Shown in pieces: positions 1 through 6,272 of a stretch of DNA of 7,712 nt. The first letter of the stretch is position 1. Each line of letters starts with the position of its first letter. The position numbers and the translations under genes are program-made. The DNA comes from Candidatus Bathyarchaeota archaeon (lineage in GTDB: Archaea; Thermoproteota; Bathyarchaeia; TCS64): the NCBI GenBank assembly GCA_018396515.1, contig JAGTQJ010000026.1:1-7712 (forward strand), in the 5' to 3' direction. A model generated the notes under the pieces. The model did no database searches, was not told where the DNA came from, and saw only the letters and a program-made list of their open reading frames with translations.

Positions 1-1
1 A

Positions 2-391
2 GTGCTGCTATTGGACACCATAAAAAACCCAGGATTAAGGGTTGGATGCAGGAGGATACACCGATACATAGAGGAGCCAGAGAGGAGAATAAGCCCGAGG
101 GAGGTGATCTCGGCCGGGCTCAGCGGGAACCTGATGGGGCCTCGAACCACGAGGCACTTCTTCCCCTTCACGAGACCGCCGAGGATAGACCAACCATTAG
201 ACACCCTTGAGAAGGGCCCACCGAGGGATGTCTCGCGATACATAGAGAAAATGACGATAGAGGAATGCAAAATAAAAATAAAAGACTGGCTAGAAGAAAT
301 ATCTGAAGAAATAGAATATCTAAGGAAAAGAATTCACGAAGTAGAAAAAGAAAGAGAAGAATTTCTCATTAGAATAAAAGAATTAAAATAA
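2..391 (+). CDS. Hypothetical protein with C-terminal coiled coil, 5' partial
   Basis: I do not recognise this protein. The frame is open from the left edge to the TAA at 389-391, so the GTG at position 2 may be an internal codon and the gene probably begins outside the window. Residues 1-83 are arginine- and proline-rich. Residues 84-129 (from the ATG at 251) form a charged amphipathic helix with I/L/V/F at about 3-4 residue spacing, as in a coiled coil. The arginine (mainly AGG) and isoleucine (mainly ATA) codons of the first part match the neighbouring genes and support this strand. Base composition turns abruptly A-rich after about 250. No TATA box or Shine-Dalgarno sequence is visible before the ATG at 251, so a separate 46-residue protein is less likely but possible. 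The opposite strand is also open from 243 to the edge. The coiled coil is well supported; the N-terminal extent is uncertain. Confidence 0.5.
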   Translation: MLLLDTIKNPGLRVGCRRIHRYIEEPERRISPREVISAGLSGNLMGPRTTRHFFPFTRPPRIDQPLDTLEKGPPRDVSRYIEKMTIEECKIKIKDWLEEISEEIEYLRKRIHEVEKEREEFLIRIKELK

Positions 392-410
392 GTGTTTACA
401 ACTTCTAGAT

Positions 411-424
411 TGAAAGTTTTTAAG
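411..424 (+). promoter_or_regulatory. Archaeal promoter (BRE plus TATA box) for the amidohydrolase gene
   Basis: A purine-rich GAAAG precedes TTTTTAAG at 417-424, which resembles a BRE/TATA pair. The box centre lies about 29 bp before the ATG at 450. Archaeal transcription usually starts about 25-27 bp after the TATA centre, so the mRNA would begin within a few bases of the start codon. No Shine-Dalgarno sequence lies before that ATG, which agrees with a leaderless transcript. Confidence 0.55.
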
Positions 425-449
425 CCTCTAAAGACAGATAGTTGATTTG

Positions 450-1653
450 ATGGATCTAGATTCCCTGAAGAGGTTGGTTTCCTCCGAGGTCGATAGATTA
501 AGGGACAGGATAATATGGATGGCTGACACTATCCATGAGAACCCAGAGATAGGCCACAAGGAGTTCAGGGCCTCGGAGATATTGACATCCGCCCTGAGGG
601 AAGGGGGATTCGAGGTGAGGGTGGGTGTGGCGGGCATGAAGACCGCCTTCACCGCCTTTAAGAGAGGCAGGGCTGAGAGGCCCGTTGTAGGCATCCTCTA
701 CGAGTACGACGCCCTGAAGGGTCTTGGGCACGCCTGCGGCCACAACCTGATCGGGGCTGGAGGCGTGGGAGCCGCCCTGGCATTGAGCAGGGTGTTGCAG
801 GATGTAGAAGGGTCGCTGATGGTCTTCGGAACCTCCGCGGAGGAGGGTGGGGTGGAGAACGCCGGCGGCAAGGTGATAATGGTCGAGGAGTTCAGGGCCG
901 CTGATGCCTGCCTCATTTGGCATCCAGGGTCGAGGAATATGGCGAGCCGCCAGAGCTCCTATGCTAGGGAGGCGATCCAGTTCGAGTTCTATGGGAAGGC
1001 CGCCCATGCAGGTGCCGCCCCATGGGAGGGGGTGAACGCCCTGAACACCCTCCTCCTGATGTTCAGGGCCATAGACGCCCTACGCCAGCATGTCAGACCA
1101 GATGTCAGGATCCACGGGATAATAGAGAAGGGGGGAGAGGCCCCAAACATCGTCCCAGACTACGCCTCAGCGAAGTTCTATGTCAGGGTTGCGGACATAA
1201 ACTATCTCCACGAGGTCTCGGAGAAGGTGAAGAACTGCGCCCGAGGCGCCGCCATGGCCACAGGGGCGGAGGTCAGGTTCTGGAACTACGCCAACACCTA
1301 CGCAAATACTATAGTAAATCATACCCTTGCTGATGCCATAGAGGAGAACATGAGGGCTCTAGGAGTCGAGGTGTACAAACCCCAAGAGAGGAGGATACCT
1401 CCAGGAGGAGGCTCCACAGATGTGGGGAATGTAAGCCAGGTGACCCCTATATGCAGCTTCTACCTAGTGATAGGCCCAGAGACCCTGGTGGGGCACACCC
1501 CCGAGTTCAGGGAGGCTGCGAGGTCTGAGAAGGGTCACGAGGCCGTCATATTGGCCGAAGATCCTCGCTATGACAGCCCTGGACCTCTACCTGAAGCCGG
1601 GGCTCTTAGAGAGGGTTAGGGAGGAGTGGATGAGGGCGAAAGGCCTTCTTTAA
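450..1653 (+). CDS. M20 family amidohydrolase (aminoacylase-1-like 2 / AbgB type), frameshifted near 3' end
   Basis: This is a zinc-dependent hydrolase of N-acyl amino acids or aminobenzoyl-glutamate-like amides, probably cytoplasmic. Counting from the ATG at 450, the M20D signatures are GHACGHN (C96, H98), SAEEGG (E131, E132), WHPG (H158), AHAG (H186, dimerisation domain) and GHTPEF (H349), so the metal and catalytic residues are complete. The TTG three bases earlier is also possible, but ATG fits the TATA spacing better. The frame that reads through GHEAVILA (residue 369) then gives an unrelated tail and stops at 1617-1619. The +1 frame from 1558 instead reads KILAMTALDLYLKPGLLERV and ends at TAA 1651-1653, which looks like the normal family C-terminus. 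One extra base or two missing bases near 1557 would explain this. The true product is about 400 residues. It could be a sequencing error or a mild natural lesion. The exact substrate cannot be read from sequence. Confidence 0.88.
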
Positions 1654-1675
1654 TTAAATCCGGTTCGGCTCAATA

Positions 1676-1683
1676 CTTTAATA
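1676..1683 (+). promoter_or_regulatory. Probable TATA box of the kor operon
   Basis: CTTTAATA at 1676-1683 is the best TATA-like element in the gap between the amidohydrolase and korD. Its centre predicts a transcript start near 1706, about 26 bases before the ATG at 1732, leaving a short leader that contains GGGG at 1716-1719. The box sits between GGTTC (1662-1666) and GAACC (1684-1688), an inverted repeat that could be a regulator site. A second AT-rich match, TTATAAG at 1720-1727, is too close to the start codon to serve this ATG. Confidence 0.4.
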
Positions 1684-1731
1684 GAACCCGAAATTGATGT
1701 TGATCTGATTAAATTGGGGCTTATAAGTTCA

Positions 1732-1959
1732 ATGGCTAAGAAAGAGAGGCATTTTCGCGTAGAGATTGAGGAGGCTTTATGTAAGGGCTGCCTGATCTGC
1801 GTCTACGCCTGCAACAAGCTTGGCGGAGGGGTCTTGAGGAGGTCTGAGAGGAGGACGCTCCTAGGGGGCCTCTATCCCACCCTCGCCGGGGAATGCATAG
1901 GGTGCAGGTGGTGTGAACGCCTCTGCCCGGACCTCTGCATAAGCGTTGAGGAGGAGTAA
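1732..1959 (+). CDS. korD: 2-oxoacid:ferredoxin oxidoreductase delta subunit, 2[4Fe-4S] ferredoxin-like
   Basis: This is the electron-transfer subunit of the Kor complex, passing electrons from the beta-subunit cluster towards free ferredoxin. From ATG 1732 it has 75 residues and two cluster motifs of the form CxxCxxCxxxC, at C17/20/23/27 and C55/58/61/65, enough for two [4Fe-4S] clusters. The second motif is followed by the usual proline; the first is not. C69 is an extra cysteine. The TTG at 1714 would add six residues (MGLISS), but ATG is preferred because homologous ferredoxin domains start close to the first cluster. The stop lies 2 nt before korA, and the GAGGAGGAG that encodes the C-terminal glutamates doubles as korA's Shine-Dalgarno sequence, so the two genes are tightly coupled. 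Its place at the head of korABC supports the delta-subunit call over a free ferredoxin. Confidence 0.88.
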   Translation: MAKKERHFRVEIEEALCKGCLICVYACNKLGGGVLRRSERRTLLGGLYPTLAGECIGCRWCERLCPDLCISVEEE

Positions 1960-1961
1960 CC

Positions 1962-3092
1962 ATGCTTAGCCCTGGGAGGCACCTGGTACTGGGTAATGTG
2001 GCCTGCGGGGAGGGCGCCATAAGGGCTGGGTGCAGGTTCTTCGCGGGTTATCCCATAACCCCTGCGAATGAGATCTCCCAGTACATGGCCTCTGAGCTCC
2101 CAAAGGTGGGGGGTTTCTTCCTCCAGATGGAGGATGAGATAGCCTCCATCGCCGCCGTGATAGGGGCCTCCTGGGCCGGGGCGAAGGCCATGACAGCCAC
2201 CTCTGGCCCAGGTTTCAGCCTGATGCAGGAGAATATCGGATACGCCTATATGACGGAGACACCCTGTGTGGTCGTCGATGTCCAGAGGAGCGGCCCCTCA
2301 ACTGGCCAGCCCACCATGCCCTCCCAGCAGGATGTCTACCAGGCGAGGTATGGGGCCCACGGCGACTATGAGGCCATCGCCCTCTCGCCCTGGTCTGTCC
2401 AAGAGATGTTCGATTTGACCGTGAGGGCCTTCAACCTGGCCGAGAGGTTCAGGGTCCCAGTCCTCCTCATGGCGGATGGGGCCATAGCCCACATAAAGGA
2501 GAGGCTCATTGTCCCGGAGAAGGTCGAGGTCCTGGAGAGGAGGAGGCCTGAGGGCCCTGAATGCACACCCTTCGGCACCGACGACCCCTCAGGGGTTCCC
2601 GAGATGCCCCTACTGGGGGAGGGGCACAGGCTCCTGATAACGGGCTCCTCGCACAGGCCTACTGGGAGGAGGGATGACAGCCCGAGATGCATGCAGATGA
2701 AGGTTGAGAGGATAAATGAGAAGATAAGGAGGGCGAGGAGGGAGATCACGGACATCGCCACCCATCACCTCGAGGACGCCGACCTAGCAGTTGTCTCATA
2801 TGGTGCCTCAGCTAGGCCGAGCTATAGCGCTGTGAGGAGGGCTAGATCCATGGGGGTAAGGGTGGGAATGCTCAGGCTGAGAACCCTCTGGCCCTTCCCG
2901 GAGGAGGAGGTCTCAGCCATCTCTGAGGAGGTTAGAGCCATCCTAGTGGTCGAGATGAATATCGGGAAGATGGTCAGGGAGGTGGAGAGGGCGGCGAGGG
3001 GCCGGGCCCAAGTGGTCTCCCTCCCTAAGGTTGGGGGGGTTCTCCACACCTCGGATGAGATACTTGAAGCCATAAGGAGGCTTCAACGATGA
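1962..3092 (+). CDS. korA: 2-oxoglutarate:ferredoxin oxidoreductase alpha subunit
   Basis: KorA carries the pyrimidine-binding and substrate-side domains of the enzyme that converts a 2-oxoacid plus CoA and oxidised ferredoxin to acyl-CoA, CO2 and reduced ferredoxin, reversibly. In its 376 residues I see YPITP at 30-34 (the conserved Thr contacts substrate in this family), the TSGPGFSLMQENIGYAYMTE block at 80-99, QRSGPSTGQPT at 108-118, the GEGHRLLITG linker near 219-228, and a transketolase-C-like domain from about 272 with LWPFPEEEV. The length is usual for KorA, and there is no fused gamma domain, unlike some bacterial forms. The strong Shine-Dalgarno GAGGAGGAG lies just before the ATG. 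The final codon overlaps the korB start as ATGA. 2-Oxoglutarate is the likely substrate from overall resemblance, but related 2-oxoacid enzymes share these motifs. Confidence 0.92.
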   Translation: MLSPGRHLVLGNVACGEGAIRAGCRFFAGYPITPANEISQYMASELPKVGGFFLQMEDEIASIAAVIGASWAGAKAMTATSGPGFSLMQENIGYAYMTETPCVVVDVQRSGPSTGQPTMPSQQDVYQARYGAHGDYEAIALSPWSVQEMFDLTVRAFNLAERFRVPVLLMADGAIAHIKERLIVPEKVEVLERRRPEGPECTPFGTDDPSGVPEMPLLGEGHRLLITGSSHRPTGRRDDSPRCMQMKVERINEKIRRARREITDIATHHLEDADLAVVSYGASARPSYSAVRRARSMGVRVGMLRLRTLWPFPEEEVSAISEEVRAILVVEMNIGKMVREVERAARGRAQVVSLPKVGGVLHTSDEILEAIRRLQR

Positions 3093-4120
3093 GTTTGAGA
3101 AGCCTGAGGTATCTTAGGGAGAGATATGTGAGGGAGCTCCCAACCCTATTCTGTCCCGGGTGTGGGAACGGGATAATCCTCAACTCCTTCATCAGAGCTA
3201 TAGATCAGCTAGGCATACCCCAGGATAGAGTCCTCTGCGTCTCAGGGATTGGGTGCTCAGCCTGGATACCGAGCCCATACTTCAAGGGGGACACCCTCCA
3301 CACCACCCATGGGAGGGCCCTGGCCTTCGCGACCGGGGCTAAGGTCTACAGGCAGGACCTGGTCACTGTGATCTTCACCGGGGACGGGGATGGGGCGGGG
3401 ATCGGGGGTAACCACCTCATCCATGCGGCCCGCCGAAACATAGATATGACCACCATCCTCGTCAACAACATGAACTACGGGATGACTGGAGGCCAGCTAG
3501 CCCCCACAACCCCCTATGGGGGCCCGACGGACACCTCCCCATATGGGAACCCCGAGAGCCCATTCGACCTCGTTGAACTCGTCTCAGCGGCCGGAGCCAC
3601 CTATGTAGCCAGGTGGACAACCTACCACGCCGTTGAGCTCACCCGGAGCATAATGGAGGGCATCCAGCATAAGGGCTTCTCATTCATAGAGGTCCTAAGC
3701 CAGTGTCCAACAAATCAGAGGCACATATTCAGGATCAGAGCCCCCATCGAGGAGCTTCCAACCCGGATACTTGAGATGTTCGCTGAGAGCACATACATCC
3801 GTGGTAGGCCAGCCAGGACAGACTACTTCTACATCCTCCCCAAAATCCCAGCCGAGGAGGCGATAAAGGAGGTGAACGGGGCATTGGGAGGCCTAGAGGC
3901 CAGGGCTAGACTGGTCGACCACATATCCTATGGGAGGTTGATAAGGGTGGACTCCGAGGAGGTAGATAGGGCTAAAGGGATACTGGAGGGGCTGAGGGTC
4001 ACCGAGAGGGTTTTAGGGCCTTTGGAGGGGAAGGTGGAGTTAGGGGTCTTCGTTAAGAGGGAGAAACTCGAGTTCACCGAATCCCTGATGAACATCATAA
4101 AGAGGGCCCAGGGGGGTTAG
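3089..4120 (+). CDS. korB: 2-oxoglutarate:ferredoxin oxidoreductase beta subunit (TPP-binding)
   Basis: KorB binds the thiamine diphosphate cofactor and the [4Fe-4S] cluster nearest to it. Cluster ligands are C22 and C25 (FCPGCG), C56 (GIGCS) and C206 (SQCPT). The TPP/Mg motif is GDGDGAGIGGNH at 98-109 with NNMNYGMTGGQ at 126-136, and HTTHGRALAFATG (71-83) is the usual KorB block. AAGGAGG at 3074-3080 lies 8 nt before the ATG, which overlaps the korA stop by four bases. The protein has 343 residues, longer than the roughly 270-300 that I recall as usual. The extra length lies after the CPT motif, at about 210-310, before the normal-looking GKVELGVFVKREKLEF ending. Nothing suggests a frameshift there. 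Confidence 0.92.
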   Translation: MSLRSLRYLRERYVRELPTLFCPGCGNGIILNSFIRAIDQLGIPQDRVLCVSGIGCSAWIPSPYFKGDTLHTTHGRALAFATGAKVYRQDLVTVIFTGDGDGAGIGGNHLIHAARRNIDMTTILVNNMNYGMTGGQLAPTTPYGGPTDTSPYGNPESPFDLVELVSAAGATYVARWTTYHAVELTRSIMEGIQHKGFSFIEVLSQCPTNQRHIFRIRAPIEELPTRILEMFAESTYIRGRPARTDYFYILPKIPAEEAIKEVNGALGGLEARARLVDHISYGRLIRVDSEEVDRAKGILEGLRVTERVLGPLEGKVELGVFVKREKLEFTESLMNIIKRAQGG

Positions 4121-4122
4121 AG

Positions 4123-4656
4123 ATGGAGGTCAAGATCCTCCTCTCAGGAACCGGGGGCCAAGGGATAATCTCAGCCGGGGAGTTCCTATCCGAAGCCCTA
4201 TTCAGGGCTGGCTACGAGGTTGTCAACACCAGGAGCTACGGGACGGAGGCCAGGGGAGGGAGCAGCAGATCCGAGATCTTGGTGTCGGACGGGGAGATCT
4301 ATGAGATAGAGGTGGGTGAGACCGACATACTGGTGGCCATGTCCACCCCAGCCTACAGGAGATACATAAACAGGGCTAAGAAGGGGAGCCTAGTCCTCGT
4401 TGAGGAGGATATACTAGCAGAGATAGGGGATAAGGAGCTGAGAGCAGATGTTGAACTGGTCTCAATCCCAGCTAACAAGAAGGCATCCATTCTGGGAAAC
4501 CCCATCGTCGCCAACATGGTGATGCTGGGGGCCCTATCTAAGAGGACAAAGCTCATCACCCTCGAAGGACTAAAAGAAGCAGTAAACACGCTTATGCGCC
4601 CCCACCTGAGAGAGATAAACATCAAGGCCTTAGAACTCGGATATCAAGAGGCCTAA
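4123..4656 (+). CDS. korC: 2-oxoglutarate:ferredoxin oxidoreductase gamma subunit
   Basis: KorC is the third structural subunit and carries the gamma domain found in all complete 2-oxoacid:ferredoxin oxidoreductases, which is thought to help with CoA binding and assembly. The 177-residue sequence begins with the GTGGQGI loop at 9-15, followed by YGTEARGG at 39-46 and GNPIVANMVMLGAL at 125-138, all standard for this domain, at about the usual length. The start codon lies 2 nt after the korB stop, with a G-rich stretch (GGGGGG at 4111-4116) that may act as the Shine-Dalgarno site. It is the last gene of the operon. I see no convincing U-rich terminator straight after it, only a weak 5-bp hairpin at 4682-4698. 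Confidence 0.92.
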   Translation: MEVKILLSGTGGQGIISAGEFLSEALFRAGYEVVNTRSYGTEARGGSSRSEILVSDGEIYEIEVGETDILVAMSTPAYRRYINRAKKGSLVLVEEDILAEIGDKELRADVELVSIPANKKASILGNPIVANMVMLGALSKRTKLITLEGLKEAVNTLMRPHLREINIKALELGYQEA

Positions 4657-4717
4657 ATACCTATAATATCACTATGACCATGAGTGCTGAAGGCACTTCT
4701 GCCTCGCTTAAAATCCC

Positions 4718-5007
4718 TTAGATTCCAACTCCATCCGCACCGATAATAGAAGAACCCCACTCAAGAACCTTATCGAGTCTGTTACCATCAGCTCTTGGGT
4801 GTCATGCAGCCTTTGCTCCCATATGGTCCATATAAGAGCTGAGGCTCTGGAGCATTAGGCCATCTACAAAGGGTCTCCCATCTACTCCCGCTCATAGAGC
4901 CTGTGGCCCCTCATCTCCAGGATTTTGCTCTTTCCCTAGCTCCACCTAGGGATTCGCAGCTCCTTGGATGGCGGGAAAAGAAAGCTACTTAACGTTAGAC
5001 AGTCGAT
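4718..5007 (-). pseudogene. Possible decayed small gene (unidentified)
   Basis: The 395-base gap between korC and the isomerase has no intact gene, but the minus strand carries protein-like stretches in two frames. From 5007 to 4885 one frame reads PPSKELRIPRWS, a TAG at 4936-4938, then GKSKILEMRGHRLYERE up to a TAG at 4882-4884. From 4891 a second frame reads VDGRPFVDGLMLQSLSSYMD..., meets a TGA at 4802-4804 after GAKAA, and continues HPRADGNRLDKVLEWG... to a TAA at 4718-4720. One frameshift and two nonsense codons would join these into a single reading of about 95 residues. I cannot name a family. Short open stretches do arise by chance, so this is only a candidate remnant. A 7-bp inverted repeat with a 6-nt loop lies inside it at 4933-4952. 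Confidence 0.3.
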
Positions 5008-5051
5008 TCAAGGTGATAGGTATTGGCTGAATTTTGAAATTATGCTGTGCT

Positions 5052-6101
5052 CTACAACCCTTTAAGGGTCTTGATGGAGTCTGTTGAGCTTGGATCTAGG
5101 CCGTAGAGGAGGCCGAGGTAGACCGACGCGTAGTCGCAGACGTATAGGACCGAGAGGATTCGGGAGAGCTTCCCCCTCCCCGAGGCAGTTATCTCAACGA
5201 TCCTACTCACCCTTCGCTCGAGGAGGCTCTTGAAGGCGTCAACCTTCCTCTCCAACCTTCCCTCCCCCTCCGGGTCTCTGATCAATACGAGGCTTAATGG
5301 CCTCCTCAGCTCCTCCACCCCCTCGCGGATCATCACCGCGTTGTGGAAGCCCTCAGGGAATGAGCCCGAGGAGGCTGGAACCTTGCTGTTCTCATTGAGC
5401 TGGGTTCTAAACCTATACGCGATTCCCTCGAAGATCCTCGGGCCAAAGATGAATGGTATCGTCCCTTTTAGGGCGAGGGCGGCCTCCTTAGCCCTATTAA
5501 GCCTCGTAGGGGTCTCGGGGGCGAGTTCATTCCTCAGGGTATCAATCACCCCCAAGGCCTCCTCCCACTCATCCCCCACGCTCTGGGATAGGCCCATCCT
5601 CCAAGCCAATTTTATAATCGCGGAGAGCTGCCATGGGAGGGAGGCCCTCGGCTGCATTCCCCCAGGGAGCTTGACCATGGGTATACCCCTCTCCGCCGAG
5701 AGCCTCTCCATAACCCCTCCAGAGGTTATCGTCACGACCTGGCAACCCCTCCTAAGCCCTTCCTCTAGGGCTGAAAGGGTCTCCTCCGTGTTGCCTGAGT
5801 AGCTGACGGCTATAAGGAGGGTCTTCTCATCCACGAACCCGGGGAGGTGGTACTCCCTTGAGACTAGGATTGGGATGGGGGAATCCCCTAGGAGCCAGTC
5901 GCTCAGGATTTGGCCACCTATCGCGGAGCTCCCCATTCCCGCAATCACGAAGGCATTATACCTTCTTTTGAGGCATACCTCTAAAGCCTCGGAGGCCTCT
6001 GACCCCTCCCTTAAACCTTGGGGAAAACTCCTGAGAGACTTCAGCATCCCCCCCTTATCATGGTCGTAAAGCTTCCCAACCTCGTCGAGAACGGTCTCCA
6101 T
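5052..6101 (-). CDS. Bifunctional phosphoglucose/phosphomannose isomerase
   Basis: This enzyme interconverts glucose 6-phosphate, mannose 6-phosphate and fructose 6-phosphate, feeding archaeal glycolysis/gluconeogenesis and mannose-based glycan synthesis. Its 349 residues are slightly longer than the roughly 300-330 usual for the PGI/PMI family. Two SIS sugar-phosphate domains are seen: GMGSSAIGGQ at 55-64 with SYSGNTEET at 100-108 in the first, then PRASLPWQLS at 151-160 (active-site Arg), QLNENSKVPA at 234-243 (catalytic Glu), FHN at 252-254 (catalytic His), and the C-terminal DSIKTLKGL carrying the conserved Lys. ATG 6101 is chosen because a TATA-like box lies just upstream and there is no Shine-Dalgarno sequence. 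The gene is transcribed alone, convergent with the kor operon. The family is known in Aeropyrum, Pyrobaculum and Thermoplasma, and is distinct from cupin-type archaeal PGI. Confidence 0.93.
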   Translation of the reverse strand: METVLDEVGKLYDHDKGGMLKSLRSFPQGLREGSEASEALEVCLKRRYNAFVIAGMGSSAIGGQILSDWLLGDSPIPILVSREYHLPGFVDEKTLLIAVSYSGNTEETLSALEEGLRRGCQVVTITSGGVMERLSAERGIPMVKLPGGMQPRASLPWQLSAIIKLAWRMGLSQSVGDEWEEALGVIDTLRNELAPETPTRLNRAKEAALALKGTIPFIFGPRIFEGIAYRFRTQLNENSKVPASSGSFPEGFHNAVMIREGVEELRRPLSLVLIRDPEGEGRLERKVDAFKSLLERRVSRIVEITASGRGKLSRILSVLYVCDYASVYLGLLYGLDPSSTDSIKTLKGL

Positions 6102-6118
6102 CAGAATTAGTTTGATAA

Positions 6119-6127
6119 CTTAAAAAG
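6119..6127 (-). promoter_or_regulatory. TATA box of the phosphoglucose/phosphomannose isomerase gene
   Basis: On the minus strand this reads CTTTTTAAG, almost the same as the box before the amidohydrolase gene (TTTTTAAG). Its centre is about 22-24 bp upstream of ATG 6101, so transcription should begin at or very near the start codon. No Shine-Dalgarno sequence is present, which fits a leaderless mRNA. Confidence 0.5.
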
Positions 6128-6190
6128 AAGGCCCTTTCTATCTTCCGGGGGCTAGCGTAAACTTTGCCAAGACAGAATAGAATAATGATC

Positions 6191-6241
6191 AAATATTTAA
6201 AGAGCCCTGATTTGTCTACATCTAAATATTTAAGTGTCTAC
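6191..6241. repeat. Pair of AAATATTTAA elements with repeated GTCTAC
   Basis: AAATATTTAA occurs exactly at 6191-6200 and again at 6224-6233, and GTCTAC at 6214-6219 and 6236-6241. The core AAATATTT is a palindrome, so each could act as a TATA-like element in either direction or as a binding site. They lie between the isomerase promoter and the terminator of the small helical gene. Low-complexity AT-rich sequence can give such matches by chance. Confidence 0.35.
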
Positions 6242-6242
6242 C

Positions 6243-6272
6243 AAAAAAGGAAGTTTAATGTTATTAAACTTC
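6243..6272 (-). terminator. Hairpin plus U-tract terminator of the small helical gene
   Basis: GAAGTTTAAT (6250-6259) and ATTAAACTTC (6263-6272) form a perfect 10-bp inverted repeat around a 3-nt loop. In the minus-strand transcript the stem is followed by C and then six U, the layout of an intrinsic terminator. The last codons and the TAA stop of the gene (6264-6266) lie inside the stem. Archaea terminate mainly at U-rich tracts, so the hairpin may be helpful rather than needed. Confidence 0.7.

Noticed and set aside
498..1007. Minus-strand open frame of 169 codons opposite the amidohydrolase
   Set aside because: It is antisense to a gene with all family motifs, rich in His/Gly/Pro, and has no family features of its own.
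1550..1570. Programmed frameshifting in the amidohydrolase gene
   Set aside because: There is no slippery heptamer or recognisable stimulator; a plain indel or sequence error is simpler.
1720..1727. TTATAAG as the korD TATA box
   Set aside because: It lies 5 nt before the ATG, so transcription would start inside the gene and past any good start codon.
2366..2761. Minus-strand open frame opposite korA
   Set aside because: A serine/leucine-rich shadow of the strongly coding korA frame.
4682..4698. Hairpin (AGTGC/GCACT) after korC as a terminator
   Set aside because: The stem is only five base pairs and no U-tract follows.
4718..4894. In-frame TGA codons in the gene remnant read as selenocysteine or tryptophan
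   Set aside because: korA in the same window uses TGA as a normal stop, no selenocysteine-insertion structure is evident, and a TAG and a frame break also occur.
5230..5802. Plus-strand open frame of 190 codons opposite the isomerase
   Set aside because: Antisense shadow of a gene with complete PGI/PMI motifs; composition is serine/leucine-rich with no recognisable domain.
6184..6212. C/D box guide RNA (TGATC ... CTGA)
   Set aside because: The C-box match is poor and no C'/D' pair is visible.
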